In this document: piece after piece, positions 21,661-29,158 of the stretch | How the letters are laid out: every line of letters starts with the position of its first letter | Numbering within the stretch: position 1 is the first letter of the stretch | Assembly: GCA_021846225.1 (NCBI GenBank) | Contig: JAJZCG010000002.1 | Coordinates: 1-64,000 of the forward strand | Length of the DNA: 64,000 nt | From: Pseudomonadota bacterium | GTDB lineage: Bacteria; Pseudomonadota; Alphaproteobacteria; Acetobacterales; Acetobacteraceae | Direction of reading: 5' to 3' | Notes under the pieces: generated by a model | Database searches by the model: none | What the model saw: the letters and a program-made list of their open reading frames with translations, nothing else | Told to the model about the DNA's origin: nothing | Translations under genes and position numbers: made by a program

Positions 21661-21777
21661 TTGATCATCCGCATCCCTGAAATCGCCTGGCGCCATGGCT
21701 ATGTCTACGCCTGGGGGGTGATGATCCTCTCGGCCGTGCTATCGCTGGCATGGTTCCGCAAGAAAGGCTGGCTATGA
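21661..21777 (+). pseudogene. corA 3' remnant (magnesium/cobalt transporter C-terminus)
   Basis: Directly after the tRNA an open frame encodes about 38 residues: IRIPEIAWRHGYVYAWGV, a hydrophobic segment (MILSAVLSLAWF) and the tail RKKGWL. This is the characteristic end of CorA-family channels, namely the outer loop after GMN, the second membrane helix, and the basic K-K-x-G-W-L tail. The rest of the gene, including the GMN motif and the cytoplasmic funnel, is absent upstream, where the tRNA and the opposite-strand ppx/gppA gene lie. Its stop overlaps the sufE start (ATGA). It is probably a truncation at the tRNA locus. Confidence 0.6.
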
Positions 21778-22205
21778 CTGCTTTCTACCAACCCGAAGAC
21801 CTCAGCGCGGCGGACGCCATCGCCGCCATCGGGGAGGATCTGGCGTTGTTCGACGATTGGATGGACCGCTACCAGTTCATCATCGAGCTGGGCCGCAAGC
21901 TGCCCCCCTACCCGGCCGAATGGCAGGACGAGGCGCACCGCGTGAAGGGCTGCCAGAGCCAGGTCTGGCTGGCGGCGGCGGATAACGGGGAGAAATTATA
22001 CTTCACCGGCGCGTCCGATGCCGCCATCGTCTCCGGCCTGGTGGCGCTGGTGCTGCGCGTCTACTCCGGCCGGCCGCGCGCTGAAATCCTCGCCACCCCG
22101 GCGCAATTCCTGCACGATCTCGGGTTGATCGGCGCGCTCTCCACCAACCGCGGCAACGGCGTCGCCGCGATGGTGGAACGCATCCAGGCGCTCGCCAGGG
22201 GCTGA
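21774..22205 (+). CDS. sufE: SufE family Fe-S cluster assembly sulfur acceptor
   Basis: SufE takes sulfur from the cysteine desulfurase SufS and passes it to the SufBCD scaffold. The 143-aa protein has FDDWMDRYQFIIELGRKLPP and the sulfur-accepting cysteine in HRVKGCQSQVWLAA. The conserved end includes FLHDLGLIGALSTNRGNGV. I start at ATG 21774 with AAAGG seven bases upstream; that ATG overlaps the stop of the corA remnant. The rest of the suf operon is not in the window, so this is an isolated sufE. Confidence 0.95.
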   Translation: MTAFYQPEDLSAADAIAAIGEDLALFDDWMDRYQFIIELGRKLPPYPAEWQDEAHRVKGCQSQVWLAAADNGEKLYFTGASDAAIVSGLVALVLRVYSGRPRAEILATPAQFLHDLGLIGALSTNRGNGVAAMVERIQALARG

Positions 22206-22292
22206 ACCCGTTACCGCCAGTGCCCGCGAACCCACACCCAGCGCCCAGGGCCCAATGGCCCTCCACCCAATGGTGCCAGCCCCGGAAGGCGG

Positions 22293-22658
22293 CTATGTCA
22301 GGATCGCGGCGGCGGCCTTGGCGGCGCGGTTGGCATCAATGAAGAGCAGGCCAAGCTTGATCGCCTTGCTGGCGATGGCGCACAGCACGGCATCGTTGCC
22401 GGCATGAACAATGAGCACATACCCCTGCGCGCCGCTGATCATCACTTGTTCCAGATTCCCGCAGGATAGTTCAGCGGTGGTCTGTTCGCCCAATGAGAGC
22501 ATGGCGCCAACCATGGTGCTGATCCGCTCTTCATCCATACCCGGCGAAAGCGCCGAGGAAATGATCAGGCCATCGGTGGAAATCAAGGCGGAAGCTTCAA
22601 TATCAACAGAATCCCCATTCAGATCCGTCAGAATGGCTTTTATCTGGTCTTCACGCAT
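22293..22658 (-). CDS. Stand-alone Roadblock/LC7 domain protein
   Basis: A 121-aa single-domain protein of the Roadblock/LC7 superfamily, which in bacteria acts as GTPase-activating or scaffold partners (MglB-like) of small Ras-like GTPases. MREDQIKAILTDLN, then the core ALISTDGLIISSAL, AMLSLGEQT and LEQVMISGAQGYVLI, and the last helix KLGLLFIDANRAAKA, are diagnostic. The start at 22658 has a perfect GGAGG five bases upstream; an in-frame TTG at 22670 is less likely. It is closely similar to the N-terminal domain of the divergent gene at 23031 and probably arose by duplication. No small GTPase gene lies nearby. Confidence 0.88.
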   Translation of the reverse strand: MREDQIKAILTDLNGDSVDIEASALISTDGLIISSALSPGMDEERISTMVGAMLSLGEQTTAELSCGNLEQVMISGAQGYVLIVHAGNDAVLCAIASKAIKLGLLFIDANRAAKAAAAILT

Positions 22659-22691
22659 GAATGCCTCCAAAAATTGAGCACGCCGCAGAGA

Positions 22692-22793
22692 TTAAAAGCT
22701 TTTGGTTTTGGCGCAATACGAGCAGACAACGATATTTTTTAATGAGACGCCACAATGCTTCACCAGGGCGGGCGCGCCGCAAATGCATTTCAT
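22692..22793 (-). CDS. Possible 33-residue cysteine-rich peptide (zinc-ribbon-like)
   Basis: A small frame directly upstream of the stand-alone Roadblock gene and on its strand. It starts MKCICGAPALVKHCG, continues VCSYCAKTKSF, and has five cysteines in a C-x-C ... C ... C-x-x-C pattern like a mini zinc ribbon. An ATG at 22805 would add MVSF. No convincing ribosome-binding site is visible and the length is near chance expectation, so it is a tentative call. It could be a leader peptide for the Roadblock gene 33 bp downstream. Confidence 0.3.
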   Translation of the reverse strand: MKCICGAPALVKHCGVSLKNIVVCSYCAKTKSF

Positions 22794-23030
22794 AAATGAA
22801 ACCATGCAACACAAATATTTGAACAGCCTGGCACGCCGCCGCCCGCGCGCGCCGGGCTGGGGGATGGAAAATCTGAGTTGCCGTGTATCGTGCAGCGGAA
22901 TACGCAACGTACCGTTGTGGAAACGGCTGATAAAATTGCCGGTGTGGCGCATAAAATCTCCGCTGGCGGGGTGTCTGCCGGGGAAGTTTGCGTTATTGCT
23001 GTGGTGGCAGCAAACCTGCTGGAGGTGCTC
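22794..23030. promoter_or_regulatory. Divergent control region between the two Roadblock genes
   Basis: The whole interval between the start codons is 372 bp (22659-23030), including the possible small peptide gene. It must hold the promoters of both Roadblock genes. I see no confident -35/-10 pair. The right end carries the ribosome-binding site CTGGAGGTGCTC before the ATG at 23031. A short complementary pair GTTTGC ... GCAAAC at about 22986-23015 could form a hairpin in the leader of the globin-fusion mRNA. Confidence 0.4.
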
Positions 23031-24113
23031 ATGCGTGAAGATCAAATAATCGCCATCCTCTCGGCCCTGAACAGCCGCACCGCCGGCATCCAGGCATCCG
23101 CGCTCATCTCCACGGACGGTTTCATCATCGCCTCGGCCCTCGCCGCGGGCATGGATGAAGACCGCGTCAGCGCCCTCATTGCCGCCACCCTCTCGCTGGG
23201 CGAGCGGACGGCGCTGGAACTCACCCGCGGGAGCCTGGAACAAGTGATGGTCAGCGGCAGGCAAGGCCCTGTGCTCATTATCCGTGCCGGGCGCGATGCG
23301 GTGCTGTGCGCCATCGCCGCTAAATCCACGAAGCTTGGCCTGTTGTTTCAGGATGCCAGCGCGGCCGCACAGGATATCCTGGCTCATGCCGGCGCATTCA
23401 CGGAAATTCTGGAGGCCCGGCGCGCCGTGAAAACCGTTGCGCAACCGGCAGCCGAGACCGTTGGGGCGCCAGAACCCATTGCCGAACCCATTGCCGAACC
23501 CATTGCCGAACCGGAATTCGCGGAAGAACCGCCCCTGATCCTGGATGAAACATATCTGCTCCACCCTGCTCGCGCGGATGAGCCCGCGCCAACGGATCAG
23601 ACCCTGCACGTCTTTTGCCAGGATGTCGGCTTCACGGCGCAAGACCAGGAGATCATCAAATCCCTGCGGAGCCTGATGCACCCGCTCCTGCCCTCCCTCA
23701 CCGAGCGTTTCTACAAAGTCCTGCTGGCTGACCCGCAAATGGCCCCCTACATCCAGAACCGGGTCGATATGCTCAGGAAAACCCATCAGGCCTGGCTGGA
23801 GAGCCTGTTCGAGGGTGATTACGGACCGGCTTTCGTGCGCCGCCAGCAGGAAATCGGCGAGGCTCATACACGCGCCAACATTCCCCCCATTTATTTCGCG
23901 GCGAGCATGGTCTTCCTGCGGGCTGCAATCCCCGCCCTGCTCACCAACAACATTTCCAACCCGGCTGACCAGGCGCTGGCCGGCAGCTCTCTGCTCCGGC
24001 TGCTCGACCTGTGCCAGTACCTCATAGACCCCAAATACTATCAGGTGCTGATCCGCCTCGGCCAGATCACCAAACAACCCGCCCCGCCATCGGGCTCAGC
24101 GCTCAGGGTCTAG
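23031..24113 (+). CDS. Roadblock/LC7 - globin-coupled-sensor fusion protein
   Basis: A 360-aa two-domain protein. Residues 1-120 are a Roadblock/LC7 domain (MREDQIIAILSALN, ALISTDGFIIASAL, LEQVMVSGRQGPVLII), closely matching the divergent stand-alone protein. Residues 121-195 are a linker with three PIAE repeats (149-160). Residues 196-345 look like a protoglobin / globin-coupled-sensor domain: LTERFYKVLLADPQ, KTHQAWLESLFEGDYG, and IGEAHTRANIPPIYF, in which His279 is the likely proximal haem ligand. Sensor globins normally precede MCP, GGDEF or kinase modules; here the partner is an N-terminal Roadblock domain. The start has GGAGG seven bases upstream. The likely role, not demonstrated, is O2/NO/CO sensing that controls a Roadblock partner. 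Confidence 0.85.
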   Translation: MREDQIIAILSALNSRTAGIQASALISTDGFIIASALAAGMDEDRVSALIAATLSLGERTALELTRGSLEQVMVSGRQGPVLIIRAGRDAVLCAIAAKSTKLGLLFQDASAAAQDILAHAGAFTEILEARRAVKTVAQPAAETVGAPEPIAEPIAEPIAEPEFAEEPPLILDETYLLHPARADEPAPTDQTLHVFCQDVGFTAQDQEIIKSLRSLMHPLLPSLTERFYKVLLADPQMAPYIQNRVDMLRKTHQAWLESLFEGDYGPAFVRRQQEIGEAHTRANIPPIYFAASMVFLRAAIPALLTNNISNPADQALAGSSLLRLLDLCQYLIDPKYYQVLIRLGQITKQPAPPSGSALRV

Positions 24114-24116
24114 CGC

Positions 24117-24139
24117 GCGATCGTTTGAGGTTCGCTCAA
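24117..24139. repeat. Partial copy of the 65-bp repeat family
   Basis: GCGATCGTTTGAGGTTCGCT plus the next bases CA matches, with one mismatch, the reverse complement of the TGAGCGAGCCTCAAACGATC part of the tandem array at 28384-28593. It lies immediately after the fusion gene stop codon and shows that the repeat is dispersed. Confidence 0.6.
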
Positions 24140-24159
24140 CCAATCAGGCTCTAAGCCCG

Positions 24160-24202
24160 ATGAGATGAGATGCAATCGCGGCGCGGTTCCATCTCATCTC
24201 AT
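24160..24202. terminator. Bidirectional hairpin between convergent genes
   Basis: A perfect 13-bp inverted repeat: ATGAGATGAGATG (24160-24172) and CATCTCATCTCAT (24190-24202), with a 17-bp loop. It sits between the fusion gene and the convergent parC stop. No T-tract is present on either side, so a stabilising or Rho-assisted terminator is more likely than a classical intrinsic one. Confidence 0.5.
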
Positions 24203-24211
24203 GCGGCGCCT

Positions 24212-26440
24212 TCAGAGCGTCTCACCACCAAATTTTCCTGATTTCGGGAAGCCGTTGGGCGGCATCCGGCCCACCTGCGCGCGCACGCCCAGCCATTCGG
24301 TCAGCTTCGGCTCCGTGCGTATCTTCTCGCCCAGCCGCCAGCTCAGCCCCTCGGCGAGGGTGAACACCTTCACATCGCTCAAACTGCCGTCCTTGTATTT
24401 TTGCAGCGCCACGCCTGCCCCCTTGGGCATCTCCGGCACCTCAATCAGCGGAAACACCAGCAGCTTGCGGTTGCTGCCGATCACCGCCACATGGTCACCC
24501 TTGGCCGGTACGCAGGCCGCCCATTCCTCGCCCGGCCGCAACGCCAGAATCGTCTTGCCCGCCCGCCGTTCGGAGCCAAGCTCCGCCCCCGGCACCACAA
24601 ACCCCCGCCCGGCCGATGAGGCCACCAGATATTTCCCGTTCACATCCGGCAGGAACAGCCGCAACACCCCGTCCTCATTGGCCAGGTCGATCAGCAGGCG
24701 GATCGCCTGCCCATCCCCCCGCCCGCGCGGCAGATCGGAGGCTTTGAGCGTATAAACCCGCCCGTTGGTGGCCAGCAGCGCAACCCGGTCCGTCGACTCG
24801 CAGCGCAGCAGGCACTCGAGCCTGTCGCCTTCCTTGAACTTCAGCTCCGCATCATCGGCCAGATGCCCCTTCTGCGCGCGGATCCAGCCCTTTTGCGAGA
24901 GGATCACCGTAATCGCCTCGCGCTCCACCAGCGCCTCGGCCACAATCTCCACCACCGGCGCCGCGGCGCTTATCGTGGTGCGCCGCCCACCCAGGGCGCC
25001 CGCGCCAAAGGTTTCCCGCACCTCGTTAATCTCAGTCACGATCTTGTCCCAGCGCTTGCCCGCATCGCCCAGCAGCGCCTGCAAGCCCTTCTGCTCCGCG
25101 CTCAGCTTTTTGTGCTCGCCCCGGATCTCCTGCTCCTCCAGCCGGCGCAGCGCGCGCAGCCGCATGTTCAAAATCGCTTCGGCCTGCGTCTCGCTCAGGC
25201 TGAACGCCTTCATCAGAACCGGCCGGGGCTGGTCCTCGGTGCGGATGATGCGGATCACCTCATCCAGGTTGAGATAAACCACGAGATACCCGTCCAGAAT
25301 CTCCAGCCGCCTTGCAATGGCCTCCAGCCGGTGCCCGGAGCGGCGCACCAGCACCTCGTGCCGGTGGTCCAGCCAGCAGCGCAGCAGCGCCTTCAGCCCC
25401 ATCACGCGCGGCGTGCGCCCGCCATCCAGCACATTCATGTTGAGCGCGAAGCGGGTCTCCAGCGCGGTGGCGCGAAAGAGCGATGCCATCAGCATCTCCG
25501 CATCCACCGTGCGCGCCTTGGGCTCCAGCACCAGGCGGATATGCTCCGCGCTCTCATCGCGAATATCCCCCAGCAGCGGCAGCTTCTTCTCCTGCAACAG
25601 CAGCGCCACCTGCTCGATCAACCGCGATTTTTGTACCTGATACGGAATTTCGGTGACCACGATCACCCATGTGCCGTTCTTCTGCGCCTCCTTGGTCCAG
25701 CGCGCGCGGGTGCGCAACGAGCCGCGCCCGCTCTCATAGGCGGCCAGCAGCGTCGCCTCGTCCTCCACCAGCTCTCCGCCCGTGGGAAAATCCGGCCCGC
25801 GCAGATGCTTCAGCAATTCCTGCGTGCTCGCCTCGGGGTTTCGCACCAGATGCACCGCCGCCGCGCACACCTCCCCGGCGTTATGCGGCGGGATCGAGGT
25901 CGCCATCCCCACCGCGATCCCCGCCGCGCCATTGGCCAGCAGGTTGGGGAACGCGCCCGGCAGCACCACCGGCTCGCTCTCCTCGCCGTCATAAGTCGGG
26001 CGGAAATCCACCGCGTTCTCATCGATCCCGCGCAGCAAAAACTCCGCGACCCCGGTCAGCCGCGATTCCGTGTAGCGCATCGCCGCCGCGTTATCGCCGT
26101 CGATATTGCCAAAATTCCCCTGCCCCTCGATCAGCGGAAACCGCGAGGAGAACTCCTGCGCCAGGCGCACCAGCGCCTCATAGATCGAGCTGTCCCCATG
26201 CGGGTGAAACTTGCCCATCACATCGCCCACCACGCGGGCGCATTTCTTAAATCCCGAGCGCGGGTCCAGCTTCAGCTGGTGCATCGCATAGATCAGCCGC
26301 CGGTGCACCGGCTTCAGCCCGTCGCGCGCATCGGGCAGCGAGCGCGACATGATGGTGGACAGCGCATAGGCCAGATACCGCTCCGAGAGCGCATTGCTCA
26401 GCGGCGCGTCTTCGATATGGCCCGAAACCTCATCCAGCAT
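24212..26440 (-). CDS. parC: DNA topoisomerase IV subunit A
   Basis: Type IIA topoisomerase subunit that decatenates daughter chromosomes. The 742-aa protein begins with the breakage-reunion domain ([27 protein letters not shown]). The quinolone-determining region is [19 protein letters not shown], with Ser and Glu as in sensitive enzymes, and the catalytic tyrosine lies in [12 protein letters not shown] long coiled-coil region (around [19 protein letters not shown]) and a C-terminal beta-pinwheel follow. The length fits ParC rather than GyrA (no GyrA box QRRGGKG). It sits 4 bp downstream of recO on the same strand. Confidence 0.95.
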   Translation of the reverse strand: MLDEVSGHIEDAPLSNALSERYLAYALSTIMSRSLPDARDGLKPVHRRLIYAMHQLKLDPRSGFKKCARVVGDVMGKFHPHGDSSIYEALVRLAQEFSSRFPLIEGQGNFGNIDGDNAAAMRYTESRLTGVAEFLLRGIDENAVDFRPTYDGEESEPVVLPGAFPNLLANGAAGIAVGMATSIPPHNAGEVCAAAVHLVRNPEASTQELLKHLRGPDFPTGGELVEDEATLLAAYESGRGSLRTRARWTKEAQKNGTWVIVVTEIPYQVQKSRLIEQVALLLQEKKLPLLGDIRDESAEHIRLVLEPKARTVDAEMLMASLFRATALETRFALNMNVLDGGRTPRVMGLKALLRCWLDHRHEVLVRRSGHRLEAIARRLEILDGYLVVYLNLDEVIRIIRTEDQPRPVLMKAFSLSETQAEAILNMRLRALRRLEEQEIRGEHKKLSAEQKGLQALLGDAGKRWDKIVTEINEVRETFGAGALGGRRTTISAAAPVVEIVAEALVEREAITVILSQKGWIRAQKGHLADDAELKFKEGDRLECLLRCESTDRVALLATNGRVYTLKASDLPRGRGDGQAIRLLIDLANEDGVLRLFLPDVNGKYLVASSAGRGFVVPGAELGSERRAGKTILALRPGEEWAACVPAKGDHVAVIGSNRKLLVFPLIEVPEMPKGAGVALQKYKDGSLSDVKVFTLAEGLSWRLGEKIRTEPKLTEWLGVRAQVGRMPPNGFPKSGKFGGETL

Positions 26441-26444
26441 AATT

Positions 26445-27173
26445 CTACTCTCCCTCGGCCAGCCGATCAGCGATCAGCTCATAGAGACGCTGGCGCGCCG
26501 TTGGAAGAGGGCGATGGCGCGCCCCGAACACATCGCGCGCAAAGAAATGCCCCGTGATGCGCAGCCCCGCCAGGCAATCCGCCAGGCTCGCCTCCCCCTC
26601 GCCAAGCATGAATTGCGGCAGGGGAAACAGCCGGTCCACCCATTCCCCCGCCTGGCTCAGGCTCACCGCCCGCCCGGTGCGCGGCGAGACATAGGCCAGC
26701 CGGTCATTCCCGCCCGCCTGGGTGGAAAAATCCAGCCCGAACCCCAACTCGCGCAGCAGCAAAACTTCCCAGCGCACCAGCTCGGGCAGCGGCACGCCCG
26801 CAATATCAATCCCCGCCAGCACCCGCGCCAGCCCGGCGAACACCGCCGGGCACGCCTCGCGCTCCGCCAGCGCGCCGGCCGCCAGCGCGCAGGCCGCATT
26901 CAGCACCGCCAGGGACTCACGCTCCCCCATCGCCAGCGCAGCGGCGGGGTGCACCATCTCGCCCGTCAGCGTCCCCAGTTGCTCGGCCGTGCGCGCCACC
27001 CAGCGCGCCGAGAGCATATTGCCTGGCTGCCACATCCCCGCCTTGCCGCGCGCCGCCCCGCCCTTGGCCAGCCCCCGCCACAGCCCGCGCACGCTCACCA
27101 CGCTCACCAGCGCGTCGCCCTCGCCATAAGCGGCGCTCTCCAGCACAATCGCGGGTTCCTGCCATTCCAGCAT
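26445..27173 (-). CDS. recO: DNA repair protein RecO
   Basis: RecO works with RecR and RecF to load RecA on SSB-coated gaps. The 242-aa protein has the N-terminal OB fold ([36 protein letters not shown], and W-Q-P-G-N). The helical C-terminal domain contains [17 protein letters not shown], and the chain ends [20 protein letters not shown]. The zinc-binding cysteines of some RecO proteins are absent, as in many alphaproteobacteria. The start codon follows directly on the stop of the upstream M20 peptidase gene (TGA-ATG), and parC follows 4 bp after its stop, indicating an operon. Confidence 0.93.
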   Translation of the reverse strand: MLEWQEPAIVLESAAYGEGDALVSVVSVRGLWRGLAKGGAARGKAGMWQPGNMLSARWVARTAEQLGTLTGEMVHPAAALAMGERESLAVLNAACALAAGALAEREACPAVFAGLARVLAGIDIAGVPLPELVRWEVLLLRELGFGLDFSTQAGGNDRLAYVSPRTGRAVSLSQAGEWVDRLFPLPQFMLGEGEASLADCLAGLRITGHFFARDVFGARHRPLPTARQRLYELIADRLAEGE

Positions 27174-28307
27174 TCAGGCCAGCGCCGCCCGCGCCACGGC
27201 GGCGTAATAGCGCGCCGCCACGGGCAGGATCTCGTCGTTGTAGTCATAGGCCTCGTTATGCAGCCCGGCCGAGGCGCCGTTGCCGATCCACGCATAAGCC
27301 CCCGGCATCACCTCCAAAAACCGGCCAAAATCCTCGCCCGCCATGCTGGGCTTCATATCCCCGCGCAGGCTCAGCCCCGCATCGGCCGCGGCCTGCGCCG
27401 CCAGCGCCGCCTCCGCCGCATGGTTGATGGTGGCCGGCACTTCGCCGGTGATCTCCACCCGCGCGGTCAAATCATGCGCCCGCGCGGTATACTGCGCCAC
27501 CTCGCGCACGCGCGCCTGCAAAAAATGCATCATCTTCGGCGTCAACGCGCGGATCGTCCCGCCCAGCGATGCCTCAGGCGCAATCAGATTATTCGCCTCC
27601 CCGGCCTTGAGCGTGCAGGTGGAGATCACCGCCGCCTCCTGCGGGTCCACATTGCGCGCCACGATGGCGTTCAGCGCGATGATCAGATGCGCCACCCCCT
27701 GCACCGGGTCCGCGCAGTCATGCGGCATCGCCGCATGGCCCGCCACCCCGCTCAGCGTGATGCTGAAACTCGCAGCCGCGGCCATCACCGGCCCGCCATG
27801 CACCATCACCACCCCCGCCTCCAGCCCCGGCCAGTTATGGTAGCCAAATATCCGCTCGCACGGGAATCTCTCCAGCAGCCCATCGTCGAGCATCGCCTGC
27901 GCGCCGCCCAGCCCCTCCTCGGCGGGTTGAAAGATACACTGCACCGTGCCCGACCACGATGGATCCTCCAAAAGCAGCGCCGCCGCGCCAAGCAGCGAGA
28001 CGGTATGCCCATCATGCCCGCAGGCGTGCATCACGCCCGGATTGCGTGAGCCATAAACCCGCCCCGGCGCCTCCAGGACCGGCAGCGCATCCATATCCGC
28101 CCGCAACCCGGCTGAGCGGTTGGACACCCCGCGCGTGAGCGTCGCCACCACGCCATGCCCGCCGATCCCCGCGGCAAACGGAATGCCCATCTCCGCCAAT
28201 TTTTCGCAAACAAACGCGGCGGTCGCGCGCTCCTGGCATGAGAGCTCCGGATACGCATGCAAATGCTGCCGCCACGCGGCAAGACGCTGGAACAAATCGG
28301 ATTTCAT
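27174..28307 (-). CDS. M20 family amidohydrolase / metallopeptidase (hippurate-hydrolase-like)
   Basis: A 377-aa M20D peptidase that removes acyl groups from N-acyl amino acids or related amides. Diagnostic motifs are RQHLHAYPELSCQE at the N-terminus, GLRADMDALPVLE, and MHACGHDGHTVSLLGAA (metal-binding Cys/His/Asp). PAEEGLGGAQAMLDDG (catalytic Glu and metal ligand), FGYHNWPGLEAG and KPSMAGEDFG follow. The natural substrate is unknown. It abuts recO with no intergenic base. The promoter should lie in the region just before the 65-bp repeat array. Confidence 0.92.
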   Translation of the reverse strand: MKSDLFQRLAAWRQHLHAYPELSCQERATAAFVCEKLAEMGIPFAAGIGGHGVVATLTRGVSNRSAGLRADMDALPVLEAPGRVYGSRNPGVMHACGHDGHTVSLLGAAALLLEDPSWSGTVQCIFQPAEEGLGGAQAMLDDGLLERFPCERIFGYHNWPGLEAGVVMVHGGPVMAAAASFSITLSGVAGHAAMPHDCADPVQGVAHLIIALNAIVARNVDPQEAAVISTCTLKAGEANNLIAPEASLGGTIRALTPKMMHFLQARVREVAQYTARAHDLTARVEITGEVPATINHAAEAALAAQAAADAGLSLRGDMKPSMAGEDFGRFLEVMPGAYAWIGNGASAGLHNEAYDYNDEILPVAARYYAAVARAALA

Positions 28308-28597
28308 GGCGGAGACCCTCCTGGCAGCGTCTTTATTCTTCTCCCCCGCGCCCCGGCGTCAAGCCAAAACAGCGGCATCTTTTCGAGGGCGATTCACGCT
28401 TTCGGTTCGCTCAGCCTGAGCGAGCCTCAAACGATCGCACTCTATTTCCGAGGGCGATTCACGCTTTCGGTTCGCTCAGCCTGAGCGAGCCTCAAACGAT
28501 CGCACTCTATTTCCGAGGGCGATTCACGCTTTCGGTTCGCTCAGCCCGAGCGAGCCTCAAACGATCGCACTCTATTTCCGAGGGCGATTCACGCCCT
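28308..28597. other. Intergenic region largely filled by a tandem repeat array
   Basis: It separates the M20 peptidase start from the stop of the downstream membrane protein, both on the minus strand. The first 75 bp contain nothing recognisable; the remainder is the 65-bp repeat array. Open frames crossing the repeats repeat a meaningless peptide and are not genes. Confidence 0.7.
28384..28593. repeat. 65-bp tandem repeat array (three copies plus a partial fourth)
   Basis: Units start at 28384, 28449 and 28514, and a partial copy starts at 28579. They are identical except for one C/T difference in the third unit (GCCCGAGC for GCCTGAGC). Each unit begins CGAGGGCGATTCACG and contains the imperfect palindrome GGTTCGCTCAG-C-CTGAGCGAGCC, then CTCAAACGATCGCACTC. 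The near identity indicates recent amplification. A diverged piece occurs at 24117. Confidence 0.95.
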
Positions 28598-29158
28598 CTA
28601 AAGCTGGATGGCCTGCGTGTACAACTGCGGAAACACCAGAACCGGCGCCGCGGAAACGGCCGCGACCACCAGGCTGCTGAACAGTAGGAGCCCCAGCGCC
28701 TGCAAGCCGTTCAGCCCCAGCCCGGCGCGCATGATGAACCAGTGGTACCAGAGCAGATACCCCCCGGCCAAGGCGAGCACCCCGATCTCTGCGGGCAGCA
28801 TGGCAAGGCCGAACTCCATGAGCACCGCCGCCGCGAACGCCGCCACGAATAGCACCGGCAGCAGCATCCAGAACGCCCAGTTCAGCACCGTGGCGGTGCG
28901 CAGCCACAGCGCCTCGCGGCCGCTCCACCGGGCAAATTCAAAAACGATCACCGGCAGCACCAGCACCGCGCAAATCCGCGAGAACAACCCCAGCAGCGCG
29001 AACGCCCACTGCCCGCTCAGCGCGGAAATGCCAGCGCCGACCAGTGGAAACGCGATCAACGGCGCCAGCGAGGCGGTGAAGGCGTCCATGGAGCCGCTGA
29101 ACTCGTTGATCCCGGCTTTCTTCCCACGCGCGAGCATGAACAGACCGCGCAAAATCAT
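28598..29158 (-). CDS. Multi-pass inner-membrane protein, unknown function
   Basis: A 186-aa hydrophobic protein with about five membrane segments: SLAPLIAFPLVGAGISALSG, FALLGLFSRICAVLVLPVIV, WAFWMLLPVLFVAAFAAAVL, IGVLALAGGYLLWYHWFI and LGLLLFSSLVVAAVSAAPVL. No family was recognised. The ATG at 29158 overlaps the dapE stop (ATGA), so it is translationally coupled to lysine/DAP biosynthesis genes; a TTG at 29164 is an alternative. The 3' end abuts the 65-bp repeat array. Confidence 0.75.
   Translation of the reverse strand: MILRGLFMLARGKKAGINEFSGSMDAFTASLAPLIAFPLVGAGISALSGQWAFALLGLFSRICAVLVLPVIVFEFARWSGREALWLRTATVLNWAFWMLLPVLFVAAFAAAVLMEFGLAMLPAEIGVLALAGGYLLWYHWFIMRAGLGLNGLQALGLLLFSSLVVAAVSAAPVLVFPQLYTQAIQL

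Noticed and set aside
21415-21696. N-terminal extension of Ppx/GppA up to 21696
   Set aside because: It would read through the tRNA-Gln gene on the opposite strand; the family-like start is at 21414.
26394-28049. 551-codon plus-strand frame across recO and the M20 gene
   Set aside because: Arg/His/Pro-rich shadow that spans two real minus-strand genes.
28384-28593. CRISPR array
   Set aside because: Units are contiguous and identical through their whole 65 bp; there are no unique spacers and no cas genes.
28238-28687. Plus-strand frame across the 65-bp repeats as a repeat protein
   Set aside because: The repeated peptide changes frame from unit to unit (65 is not a multiple of 3), there is no ribosome-binding site, and it overlaps the real minus-strand genes.
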